Assembly: GCF_000520975.1 (NCBI RefSeq)
Contig: NZ_JACB01000051.1
Coordinates: 1-64,000 of the forward strand
Source of the DNA: Aquimarina megaterium XH134
Lineage (GTDB): Bacteria > Bacteroidota > Bacteroidia > Flavobacteriales > Flavobacteriaceae
Reading direction: 5' to 3'
Length of the DNA: 64,000 bases
Shown: positions 43,671 through 51,903 of the stretch, one piece after another
Layout: every line of letters starts with the position of its first letter
Numbering within the stretch: the stretch's first letter is position 1
Program-made: the position numbers and the translations under genes
Notes under the pieces: generated by a model
Databases searched by the model: none
Seen by the model: the letters and a program-made list of their open reading frames with translations, nothing else
Told to the model about the DNA's origin: nothing

Positions 43671-44846
43671 ATGAAAAGATTATTAACCCTTAGCCTATTG
43701 TGTGTTACAGTTTTCACTTTTAAAACTCAGGCTCAGGAACAAAACAGGGCAATAACAACTGCTACTCCATTTTTATTAATAGCTGCAGATGCAAGAGCGG
43801 CTGGTTTAGCAGACCAGGGGGTTGCTACTTCTCCAGATGCATTTTCACAACAATGGAATCCGGCTAAATATGCATTCATAAAAAACAAGCAAGGGGTCGG
43901 GGTTAACTATACTCCTTACTTAAGTAATCTGGTTAATGATATATTCTTGGGGAATGTAAATTATTACAATCGTCTTAATGAGCGAAGTGCTGTAGCAGCG
44001 AGTTTTAGATATTTTAGTTTAGGAGATATAGAGTTTAGACAAGGACCTAATGATGAGCCTAATGTTCAAAAGCCAAATGAATTAACACTTGATGTTTCAT
44101 ATGCATTAAAACTTAGTGATAGGTTTTCTATGGCTGTAGCGGGGCGTTATTTACGTTCTGATCTTAGATTACAAGGTTTGGGAGCAGATGCTAGTGCAGC
44201 AGGGAGTTTTGGTGTAGATATTGCTGGTTTTTATAGAAGTGATGAGATTGCTTTTAATTCTTTTAATGGTAGATGGAGAGCAGGAGCTACAATTTCTAAT
44301 ATAGGACCAAAAATAAAATATGATGATGCAGGTCAAGAAAACTTTATACCTACTAATTTTAGATTAGGAGCTGCATTCGATTTTATTCTTAATGAGGATA
44401 ATCGAATTACACCTTCGTTAGAGTTTAGTAAATTACTTGTGCCAACTCCTTTGGATAATACTATAGATAGAAATGGAGATGGTGTTGTTGATGGAAACGA
44501 TACAACTATTGCAAATAACGAATACAATGATATAAGTGAATTTGGAGCTATCTTTTCTTCTTGGGGAGATGCACCAGATGGGTTTAGTGAAGAATTAAAA
44601 GAAATTACCTGGGCATTAGGTGCAGAGTATATGTATCGCGATGTATTTGCTTTTAGAGCAGGATACTTTAATGAAGCAGAAGAAAAAGGAGCACGTAAAT
44701 TCCTATCTTTAGGTGCAGGTTTCAGATATAATATTGTAAACTTAGATATATCTTATTTATTTTCTACCTCGTCTGTTAGAAGTCCACTTGAAGGAACACT
44801 ACGTTTTGGTCTTTCCTTTAATTTTGGAGACGAATATTACGACTAG
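43671..44846 (+). CDS. porV: Type IX secretion outer-membrane protein PorV (LptO)
   Basis: The 391-residue outer-membrane beta-barrel has a cleaved signal (ending KTQAQ). It starts with PFLLIAADARAAGLADQGVATSPDAFSQQWNPAKYA-type sequence, which is characteristic of PorV, and ends in a typical barrel strand. It shuttles cargo from the type IX translocon to the attachment complex. The divergent gldJ partner and its position before cdd are conserved in flavobacteria. Confidence 0.93.
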   Translation: MKRLLTLSLLCVTVFTFKTQAQEQNRAITTATPFLLIAADARAAGLADQGVATSPDAFSQQWNPAKYAFIKNKQGVGVNYTPYLSNLVNDIFLGNVNYYNRLNERSAVAASFRYFSLGDIEFRQGPNDEPNVQKPNELTLDVSYALKLSDRFSMAVAGRYLRSDLRLQGLGADASAAGSFGVDIAGFYRSDEIAFNSFNGRWRAGATISNIGPKIKYDDAGQENFIPTNFRLGAAFDFILNEDNRITPSLEFSKLLVPTPLDNTIDRNGDGVVDGNDTTIANNEYNDISEFGAIFSSWGDAPDGFSEELKEITWALGAEYMYRDVFAFRAGYFNEAEEKGARKFLSLGAGFRYNIVNLDISYLFSTSSVRSPLEGTLRFGLSFNFGDEYYD

Positions 44847-44869
44847 AAAATATCGTATACTAATATAAT

Positions 44870-44904
44870 AAAGTATCAAGCCGAAGGGTTTGATACTTTT
44901 TTTG
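44870..44904 (+). terminator. Terminator after porV
   Basis: A 10-bp stem (44870-44879 with 44890-44899) plus inner GC pairs is followed by a run of T. Confidence 0.85.
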
Positions 44905-45071
44905 TTTATAGTACATTGTAATACTTTTATTTGTAGTTCAAATTTAGGAATACGATATGCTTTGTAGAGTTTTTAAAGGCTATGTGAGTTAAACAATACT
45001 GTATGAAGAGTTAGAAAGTAATATTAATAACACATAAAACGAGCATTAAGAAATTACTAAAATCTAAACGT

Positions 45072-45554
45072 GTGAAAGAAATAGAAATAAAATCTGTCTT
45101 ACAGGTATATGATTCATTTGATGAGTTACCAGGAAATATTCAGGAATTGATGCAGCAATCCATTACTATTAGAGATAAGGCATATGCTCCTTACTCTGAG
45201 TTTTTGGTCGGAGCAGCACTTTTATTAGAGAATGGAGAGGTGGTTTTAGGAAATAATCAGGAAAATGCGTGTTATCCCTCGGGATTGTGTGCAGAACGTA
45301 CAGCTATATATTATGCAGGAGCTAATTTTCCTGAGGTTCCTATTGTTACTATGGCACTTTCTGCTAAATCGTTAAAATATCAATTATTAACCCCGACACC
45401 TCCTTGCGGTGCTTGTAGACAGGCAATAGCAGAATATGAGGTAAAACAAAATATGCCAATAGCTATTTATTTTATGGGAGAAACAGGAAAAGTAGTTAAA
45501 TCATCTTCTTTATCTAATATATTGCCACTTATTTTTGATAATTCATATTTATAA
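45072..45554 (+). CDS. cdd: Cytidine deaminase
   Basis: The 160-residue homotetrameric-type cytidine deaminase has NACYPSGLCAERTA with the zinc Cys and catalytic Glu, and TPPCGACRQ with the two further zinc cysteines. It converts cytidine or deoxycytidine to uridine forms in pyrimidine salvage. The start is GTG. Confidence 0.94.
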   Translation: MKEIEIKSVLQVYDSFDELPGNIQELMQQSITIRDKAYAPYSEFLVGAALLLENGEVVLGNNQENACYPSGLCAERTAIYYAGANFPEVPIVTMALSAKSLKYQLLTPTPPCGACRQAIAEYEVKQNMPIAIYFMGETGKVVKSSSLSNILPLIFDNSYL

Positions 45555-45703
45555 CGTTTTCGTTGATTTTATCTGCAAACTCCTTTTTCCTTAATTTCGA
45601 ATATGTTATTTTTGTTTTTCGTTCTCTTAAAAAATAAGAGAAAAAATTAAATAATGGCTAGTTTTATAGCTAGTTTTTTTTAGACATACATCAGTACAAC
45701 TAA

Positions 45704-46705
45704 ATGAAAAAGATAACCAAAGATGTTTACCTAAATTGGTACGAAGAAATGCTTTTCTGGAGAAAATTCGAGGATAAGTTAGCTCAAGTTTATATTCAAC
45801 AAAAAGTAAGAGGTTTTTTACACTTATACAATGGTCAGGAAGCAATTTTGGCGGGGGCTTTGCATGCTATGGATCTTACTAAAGATCGCATGATTACAGC
45901 ATACCGTAATCACGTGCAGCCTATTGGTATGGGTGTTGATCCAAAACGGGTAATGGCAGAGTTATACGGTAAAGGTACCGGTACTTCTCAAGGTTTAGGA
46001 GGGTCAATGCATATTTTTTCTAAAGAACATCGATTCTATGGAGGACATGGAATTGTCGGAGGACAAATCCCTTTGGGAGCAGGTTTAGCATTTGCAGATA
46101 AGTATAATAAAAGAGACTCGGTTACACTTACTTTTATGGGTGATGGAGCTACCAGACAGGGATCACTACATGAGACGTTTAACTTAGCAATGCTTTGGAA
46201 TTTACCAGTAGTATTTTGTGTAGAAAATAACGGTTATGCAATGGGAACATCTGTAGAAAGAACAGCTAATCATCCAGATATATGGAAGTTAGGGTTAGGA
46301 TACGAAATGCCATGTGGACCAGTAGATGCAATGAATCCAATAAAGGTTGCTGAAGCAATGGATGAAGCGATTACCAGGGCAAGAACAGGTGGTGGACCAA
46401 CATTTTTAGAACTCAAAACATATAGATATAGAGGGCATTCTATGAGTGATGCACAAAAATATCGTACCAAGGAAGAAGTAGCAGAATATCAAAAAATAGA
46501 TCCGATCACTCAGGTTTTAGATATTATTAAAGATAAAAAATATGCTACCGATGAAGAAATTGCAGTGATAGACAAACGAGTAAAAGATAGAGTGGCAGAA
46601 TGTCAAAAGTTTGCCGAAGAATCACCATTCCCTGAGAAGAATGTGATGTATGACGTTGTATACGAACAGGATAATTATCCATTTTTATCACACAAACCAC
46701 AATAA
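45704..46705 (+). CDS. pdhA: Pyruvate dehydrogenase E1 component, alpha subunit
   Basis: The 333-residue protein has a thiamine diphosphate motif (MGDGATRQGSLHET through ENNGYAMG) and the active-site loop YRGHSMSD. The alpha subunit decarboxylates pyruvate with the beta subunit, which is not encoded next to it. The E2 gene begins 3 bp after the stop, so the two are one operon. Confidence 0.94.
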   Translation: MKKITKDVYLNWYEEMLFWRKFEDKLAQVYIQQKVRGFLHLYNGQEAILAGALHAMDLTKDRMITAYRNHVQPIGMGVDPKRVMAELYGKGTGTSQGLGGSMHIFSKEHRFYGGHGIVGGQIPLGAGLAFADKYNKRDSVTLTFMGDGATRQGSLHETFNLAMLWNLPVVFCVENNGYAMGTSVERTANHPDIWKLGLGYEMPCGPVDAMNPIKVAEAMDEAITRARTGGGPTFLELKTYRYRGHSMSDAQKYRTKEEVAEYQKIDPITQVLDIIKDKKYATDEEIAVIDKRVKDRVAECQKFAEESPFPEKNVMYDVVYEQDNYPFLSHKPQ

Positions 46706-46708
46706 ATT

Positions 46709-48316
46709 ATGGCTACAGTAATTAATATGCCGCGATTGAGCGATACCATGGAAGAAGGAGTGGTTGCGAAGTGGCTTGTTAAAAAAGGAGATAAAATTAG
46801 CGAAGGAGATATCCTTGCTGAAATAGAAACAGATAAAGCGACAATGGAGTTTGAGTCTTTTTATGAAGGAACACTACTTCATGTAGGGATCGAGGAAGGT
46901 GAGACAGCTCCGGTAGATCAATTACTCGCAATTATCGGAGAAGAAAACGAAGATATTTCTGATTTATTAAACGGAAATACAACACCCGATACAGAATCGG
47001 TAAAAGAAGAAAAAGTAGAAGAATCAGCACCCGTTTCAAATCAAACTGCTACAATTCCTGATGGCGTAGAGATTATTACTATGCCACGTCTTAGCGATAC
47101 AATGGAAGAAGGAACCGTAGCTACCTGGTTAAAAAAAGTAGGAGATACTGTTGAAGAAGGAGATATTCTAGCCGAAATAGAGACAGATAAAGCTACTATG
47201 GAGTTTGAGTCATTCTATAACGGAACCTTGTTGCATATTGGGATAGAAGAAGGGCAAACTGCTCCGGTAGATGTTTTATTGGCAATAATTGGCCCTGCAG
47301 GAACAGATATATCTGCGCTTAAAGATGGCGTTCCTGTAACAGCAGCAGCAAAAGATGCTGCACCTGCAAAAGAAGAAAAAGCAGAAACAACAGTTGCAAC
47401 TTCACAAGGAAATGGAACATCGGGAGGGCGAATATTTGCTTCTCCGCTAGCAAAGAAAATAGCAGCAGATAAAGGAATAGACCTTTCTCTGGTAAAAGGA
47501 ACAGGCGAAAACGGGCGTGTTGTTAAGAAGGATGTAGAGTCATTTACACCTTCTGCAGCTAGTGCTGGTACCTCACAACAAGTTAAAGAAACAACTTCTG
47601 CTCCTGTAGTACAAACATATACGCCAGCAGGAGAAGAAAGTTTTGAAGAAGTGAAAAATTCGCAAATGCGTAAAGCTATTGCAAAAAGTCTTTCGGCTTC
47701 AAAATTTAATGCACCACACTACTACCTTACTATCGAGGTAAATATGGAAAATGCAATGGCATCGCGTAAGAAGATTAACGAATTACCAGATGTTAAAGTA
47801 TCTTTTAATGATATGGTGGTCAAAGCATGTGCATTGGCACTTCGTAAACACCCACAGGTTAATACGCAGTGGACAGATGTAGCAACCAGATATGCTAAAC
47901 ATATTAATGTTGGGGTCGCTGTAGCGGTACCAGATGGATTGGTAGTTCCTGTTTTACCTTTTACAGATCATATGTCTCTTACTCAAATAGGAGCTAAGGT
48001 TAAAGATTTAGCAGGTAGAGCCCGTAATAAAAAATTAACTCCGCAAGAAATGAGTGGTAGTACATTTACGGTGTCTAATCTAGGGATGTTTGGAATCCAG
48101 GAATTTACTTCTATTATTAATCAACCTAATTCAGCTATACTTTCGGTTGGTGCTATTGTAGAAAAACCAGTTGTTAAAGATGGTCAGATTGTAGTTGGTA
48201 ATACAATGAAAGTGACCTTAGCTTGTGATCACAGAACTGTAGATGGAGCAACAGGAGCTCAGTTTTTACAAACGTTAAAACAGTATCTTGAAAATCCGGT
48301 TACTATGCTTGCGTAG
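46709..48316 (+). CDS. pdhC: Pyruvate dehydrogenase E2, dihydrolipoamide acetyltransferase
   Basis: The 535-residue protein has two tandem lipoyl domains (about residues 2-77 and 122-198), each with the lipoylated lysine in ETDKATMEF. Next comes a peripheral-subunit-binding domain (FASPLAKKIAADKG, about 243-278) and then the catalytic domain (about 305-535) with the HRTVDGATGAQFL active site. It transfers acetyl groups to CoA and forms the complex core. The two lipoyl domains are highly alike in DNA too, pointing to duplication. A strong terminator follows. Confidence 0.95.
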   Translation: MATVINMPRLSDTMEEGVVAKWLVKKGDKISEGDILAEIETDKATMEFESFYEGTLLHVGIEEGETAPVDQLLAIIGEENEDISDLLNGNTTPDTESVKEEKVEESAPVSNQTATIPDGVEIITMPRLSDTMEEGTVATWLKKVGDTVEEGDILAEIETDKATMEFESFYNGTLLHIGIEEGQTAPVDVLLAIIGPAGTDISALKDGVPVTAAAKDAAPAKEEKAETTVATSQGNGTSGGRIFASPLAKKIAADKGIDLSLVKGTGENGRVVKKDVESFTPSAASAGTSQQVKETTSAPVVQTYTPAGEESFEEVKNSQMRKAIAKSLSASKFNAPHYYLTIEVNMENAMASRKKINELPDVKVSFNDMVVKACALALRKHPQVNTQWTDVATRYAKHINVGVAVAVPDGLVVPVLPFTDHMSLTQIGAKVKDLAGRARNKKLTPQEMSGSTFTVSNLGMFGIQEFTSIINQPNSAILSVGAIVEKPVVKDGQIVVGNTMKVTLACDHRTVDGATGAQFLQTLKQYLENPVTMLA

Positions 48317-48343
48317 ATGACTGCTATTATAATATTCATATTC

Positions 48344-48374
48344 AATCCTGCTTCTAATGAAGCGGGATTTTTTA
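48344..48374 (+). terminator. Terminator after pdhC
   Basis: The stem AATCCTGCTTC/GAAGCGGGATT (48344-48354 with 48359-48369; one G-T pair) with loop TAAT is followed by T's. Confidence 0.85.
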
Positions 48375-48396
48375 TCTTTATCCAAAACATATTTTT

Positions 48397-49368
48397 ATGA
48401 AAAAGAACATATTGATCATCCTGATTTCGATTTTATTTATCAATTGTAAGCAAGGAACAATTGCTCAACCACAAGCTAAGACAGCAGAAAATGCTTCTAT
48501 AGAAAAAACTAAAGTTTCTGATGTTGCGGCTATAATGAATTTTTTAGCTAGTGATGAGTTGAAAGGAAGAGATACCGGAAGCGAAGGTTTAGAAAAAGCC
48601 GCAAAATTTATTGAAGAAGAGTTTAAAAAAAATAAGATAGCACCTTATTTTGAAACTTATAGAGATGCTTTTGATGCAAAAGGAACAGCGACATATAATG
48701 TTGTTGGATTTCTTAAAGGTACAGATGATAAGTTATCAAAAGAATTTATCATATTGGGAGCACATTTTGATCATATAGGTACAGGAAAAGAAGTTAATGG
48801 TGATGTAATTGCTAATGGTGCTAATGATAATGCAGCAGGAAGCAGTGCAGTAATTTCTCTGGCTAAACAATTTGCTCAATTAAAAAATAACAAACGTAGT
48901 ATTCTTTTTGTGCTGTTTGGCGCAGAAGAAAGAGGATTACTGGGGTCGGCACACCTTGCAGAGGTACTAAAAGAAAAGAATATTAATGTGTATGCTATGG
49001 TTAATTTTGAAATGATAGGAGTACCATTAAATGATAAACCATACAAAGCCTATATCACAGGATATGAAATGTCTAATATGGCTCAAAAAATGAATGAATA
49101 CGCAGGATCAGAGCTGATAGGGTATTTGCCAAAAGCCAAAGAGTTTCAACTGTTTAGAAGAAGCGATAATTATCCATTCTATGAGCAATTTAAAGTGCCT
49201 TGCCAGACGATTTCTACCTTTGATTTTACCAACTATGACTATTATCACCATGTAGATGATGAAATATCTGAAATGAATTTTGAGTTTATGGCAGAACTTA
49301 TTAATAGTTGTTTTCCAGTACTTACAAAAATGGCAAATACATCGGATAAAGAAATTAAGTTGAATTAA
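48397..49368 (+). CDS. M28-family zinc peptidase, lipoprotein
   Basis: The 323-residue protein has a lipobox (FINC) and the M28 metal site: GAHFDHIG, NGANDNAAGSSA, GAEERGLLGS with the catalytic Glu, and a late HHVDDE. It is most likely an aminopeptidase acting in the periplasm. It stands alone between pdhC and an SDR gene. Confidence 0.9.
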   Translation: MKKNILIILISILFINCKQGTIAQPQAKTAENASIEKTKVSDVAAIMNFLASDELKGRDTGSEGLEKAAKFIEEEFKKNKIAPYFETYRDAFDAKGTATYNVVGFLKGTDDKLSKEFIILGAHFDHIGTGKEVNGDVIANGANDNAAGSSAVISLAKQFAQLKNNKRSILFVLFGAEERGLLGSAHLAEVLKEKNINVYAMVNFEMIGVPLNDKPYKAYITGYEMSNMAQKMNEYAGSELIGYLPKAKEFQLFRRSDNYPFYEQFKVPCQTISTFDFTNYDYYHHVDDEISEMNFEFMAELINSCFPVLTKMANTSDKEIKLN

Positions 49369-49434
49369 TAAAAAGAAATGGTCTGAAAAGTCAAAAAAGA
49401 TATGATTTTTCATGTGACTTTATTTTAGAGAAGA

Positions 49435-50115
49435 ATGAAAAATATCATTATAACAGGTGCAAGTAGGGGTATAGGGTATGAAATGGCAAAGCTATTTGCC
49501 GACGAAGGTCACCAGGTGTTGGCATTATCAAGGAATGAAAAGCCTATCGATGCTCTTCAACATAAAAATATACATACATTTTCTTTTGACATCTGTAACC
49601 CAAAAGATCTTGAAAAGATGAGTAGCTACATCTCTTCTTCATGGAAACAGGTAGATATTTTGATCAATAACGCCGGTAAATTACTAAATAAACCTTTTGG
49701 TGAAATCTCTACTCAGGATTTTGAAGAAGTATATAAGGTAAATGTTTTTGGAGTAGCCGAAATTACACGTTTGACTTTGCCACATATGAAATCAGGTAGT
49801 CATGTAGTTACTGTAAGTAGTATGGGGGGTATACAAGGGAGTATGAAATTTCCTGGGTTAGCCGCCTATAGCTCTAGTAAAGGTGCTGTGATTACCTTAA
49901 ACGAACTATTGGCAGAAGAGTATAAAGAAAGTGGTATTGGTTTTAATGTGCTTGCTCTTGGAGCTGTGCAGACCGAAATGCTGGAAGAAGCATTTCCGGG
50001 GTATCAGGCACCTTTAACAGCTGTAGAAATGGCAGAATATATAAAAGGATTCTCTTTAACCGGAAATAAATTCTATAACGGAAAAGTCCTTCAGGTGTCT
50101 AGTAGTACACCATGA
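49435..50115 (+). CDS. Short-chain dehydrogenase/reductase
   Basis: The 226-residue SDR has TGASRGIGYEMA for nucleotide binding, NNAGKL, VSSMGG and YSSSKGAV with the catalytic Tyr and Lys. The substrate is unknown. The C-terminus is short, as in simple YdfG-like SDRs. A terminator follows. Confidence 0.88.
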   Translation: MKNIIITGASRGIGYEMAKLFADEGHQVLALSRNEKPIDALQHKNIHTFSFDICNPKDLEKMSSYISSSWKQVDILINNAGKLLNKPFGEISTQDFEEVYKVNVFGVAEITRLTLPHMKSGSHVVTVSSMGGIQGSMKFPGLAAYSSSKGAVITLNELLAEEYKESGIGFNVLALGAVQTEMLEEAFPGYQAPLTAVEMAEYIKGFSLTGNKFYNGKVLQVSSSTP

Positions 50116-50121
50116 TCTCAT

Positions 50122-50160
50122 GAAACCTCACAGGTTTTAAAAACTTGTGAGGTTTCCTTT
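50122..50160 (+). terminator. Terminator after SDR gene
   Basis: An 11-bp perfect stem (50122-50132 with 50146-50156) is followed by a short T-rich stretch. Confidence 0.8.
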
Positions 50161-50207
50161 GTTATGTAGCAACAATCGTTTAAAAGTATGTCGATGAATA
50201 TGAAAAA

Positions 50208-50215
50208 TACTTTTG
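50208..50215 (+). promoter_or_regulatory. -7 box in the leader region of the crystallin-like lipoprotein
   Basis: TACTTTTG fits TAnnTTTG, with no clear TTG at the right distance. If used, the transcript would carry a leader of about 350 nt holding two stem-loops. Confidence 0.3.
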
Positions 50216-50314
50216 CTGCATATTAGTTTGTTTTCCTTCTATTTTTAATATAGACTACAATAATCAACTGCATATAATATTTATTGCCAGAAGTAATAGT
50301 TTGATTTTTTAAAT

Positions 50315-50368
50315 AAAACAGATAATGGTTATTCATTAAATAAGTGATGGATAACCATTATCTGTTTT
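50315..50368. promoter_or_regulatory. 18-bp perfect inverted repeat with 18-bp spacer
   Basis: The arms 50315-50332 and 50351-50368 are exact reverse complements (left arm begins AAAACAGATAATGG). There are no mismatches across 18 bp. It lies about 200 bp before the crystallin-like lipoprotein gene. It could act as a strong leader hairpin or a protein-binding palindrome; no GC-rich core is present. Confidence 0.6.
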
Positions 50369-50567
50369 GATGGATATGCATATAATGTGTAAGGTATTCT
50401 TTTGTGAAAAAGGGGATATTTCCCCCTTTTTACTCAAAGGAAAAAGAATACATTTACATATGCTATTAAGAGTTTTAAAGGCGCCAAAAATGATTAATAG
50501 CACCCTAACCAAAACTATAGGCGAACTCCGAAAAGCCTTAAATAGAGTAGGAATCTTAAAACCATAA
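50367..50567 (+). CDS. Doubtful small ORF upstream of crystallin-like lipoprotein
   Basis: The frame encodes 66 residues. Its first half overlaps the inverted repeat and a terminator-like hairpin at 50407-50431, so only a late start such as ATG 50490 (25 residues, ending NRVGILKP) seems reasonable. It stops 3 bp before the next ATG, which would allow coupling. I recognise nothing in it. Confidence 0.2.
   Translation: MMDMHIMCKVFFCEKGDISPFLLKGKRIHLHMLLRVLKAPKMINSTLTKTIGELRKALNRVGILKP
50407..50431 (+). terminator. Terminator-like hairpin in leader
   Basis: AAAAAGGGG (50407-50415) pairs with CCCCTTTTT (50423-50431), with a short loop and a T tail. It lies 140 bp before the lipoprotein start, so it could be an attenuator. 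Confidence 0.5.
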
Positions 50568-50570
50568 AAA

Positions 50571-51362
50571 ATGAAACTAATTATTAAATTCTGTGCAGTG
50601 TCAGTTATGATGCTTTTTGTCTTTACAAGTTGTAATAAAGACGAATTAAATATTGAAGAACCTGGTGTAAAATCAACTAAAGATCTTCAGAATAAAGCTT
50701 CGGAACAAGGAATTGTAGAAATCGTACACAATTATGATTATTACGGGGAAAAATTTAAAGTCCTTTATGTTTTAGATACCAAGGAATCTGAAGTAGTAAA
50801 AGTGGACGGAGATGTACAAATGGCAGAGCGTATTTTTGGAAAAAAAGATTCTCCTCAAGGATTATTTTTTGAAGATCAAAAAGAAGGAGAAACAACCATT
50901 AATGTAAAAGTTTTTAATACTAATGATGAGGTAGATGAATATATAGTTAAACTAGCAGGGGATTTTCCTAAAGAAAGATCAGAACAACAAGTTACAAAAG
51001 GAGCTTGTGTAGATGGATCGATTAATGGTACCGGAAACTTTTATTTCTACTATCATATAAACTATGTTACAGAAATGACTGGTATACGTAGAACTAATAA
51101 ATACTATTATAAAGATTGGAATTTGGGAGGATACAATGATCATATGTCTTCTCTTAGACTTACTAAGCCATGGGGGAGAAGAGCGTATGTAAGATTATAC
51201 CAGCATAGTTGTTATAACGGCAGAACCTTAAATTTTTATTCTCCATATTATCAAACTGTTGCCGGAGCAAATGATTTAAGAAATTATACCTTATCGGGAT
51301 GGTGGTTCTGGAAAAAATCATGGAATGATAAAACATCATCATATAGAGTTTGGGCTTGGTAA
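50571..51362 (+). CDS. Lipoprotein with beta/gamma-crystallin-like C-terminal domain
   Basis: The 263-residue lipoprotein (lipobox FTSC) has an N-terminal region of no known family. Its last ~100 residues look like a beta/gamma-crystallin unit. Two N/D-N/D-x-x-S/T-S calcium clamps are visible, NDHMSS (in GGYNDHMSSLRL) and NDKTSS (at the C-terminus, WNDKTSSYRVW). Between them is a Greek-key-like YNGRTLNFYSP, followed by NDLRNYTLSGW. I infer a calcium-binding surface protein; its role is unknown. It is followed by a strong bidirectional terminator. Confidence 0.65.
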   Translation: MKLIIKFCAVSVMMLFVFTSCNKDELNIEEPGVKSTKDLQNKASEQGIVEIVHNYDYYGEKFKVLYVLDTKESEVVKVDGDVQMAERIFGKKDSPQGLFFEDQKEGETTINVKVFNTNDEVDEYIVKLAGDFPKERSEQQVTKGACVDGSINGTGNFYFYYHINYVTEMTGIRRTNKYYYKDWNLGGYNDHMSSLRLTKPWGRRAYVRLYQHSCYNGRTLNFYSPYYQTVAGANDLRNYTLSGWWFWKKSWNDKTSSYRVWAW

Positions 51363-51412
51363 ACAGATCCTTGACCATACTATATCTTTGATGTTGTAAA
51401 TAGAATTAGAGA

Positions 51413-51447
51413 AGCCATCGATTATGCCTTAATCGATGGCTTTATTA
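51413..51447. terminator. Bidirectional terminator
   Basis: A 13-bp perfect stem (51413-51425 with 51431-51443) with a 5-nt loop lies between convergent genes. Confidence 0.88.
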
Positions 51448-51903
51448 ATTTTGGACACCTTCTGCTTTTTCGAACTCTATTTTATGTGTTTTAAAAACTT
51501 TGTTGTCAATAGTAATGATAGATGTTTTGATCAATGTAATAATAGTATCAGTTTGGTGTTCAAGAACAACTTGTGTTGTTACTTTTTTTACAGAATCTGA
51601 AACCGTTTCAAAAGGAGTGATAAAATTAATATGTTTAAGTTGGGCTCCTTCCTTTGCAGAGAGGAATTCATTTTTATTTGTATCGATAGTAAAATCGGGA
51701 TTGGTCTTGGCTAATGTTTTTTTGTCTAGGTATTCCTGAAGTTTTTGAGTAATGATAAGAGTGTAGGCATCATCCTCAGAAAGGTCAGATTGCACTTCTA
51801 CTTTTTCAAAGCTCTCTGCAGCATCCATTTCCATAGATTTAGACGTATTATTGGCACAGCCTAATGAGAATAAAAGCACTATGATATATATGAGTCTTTT
51901 CAT
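51445..51903 (-). CDS. Small lipoprotein of unknown function
   Basis: The 152-residue lipoprotein (lipobox LGCANN) has a stretch rich in Glu, Asp and Lys (DLSEDDAYTLIITQKLQEYLDKK) and a beta-rich C-terminal half. I recognise no domain. Its ATG overlaps the stop of the upstream membrane protein gene (ATGA), so the two are translated together and probably act together in the envelope. Confidence 0.7.
   Translation of the reverse strand: MKRLIYIIVLLFSLGCANNTSKSMEMDAAESFEKVEVQSDLSEDDAYTLIITQKLQEYLDKKTLAKTNPDFTIDTNKNEFLSAKEGAQLKHINFITPFETVSDSVKKVTTQVVLEHQTDTIITLIKTSIITIDNKVFKTHKIEFEKAEGVQN

Noticed and set aside
46709-47305. Long direct repeat in DNA
   Set aside because: Explained by two homologous lipoyl domains in the E2 protein, not by a mobile repeat.
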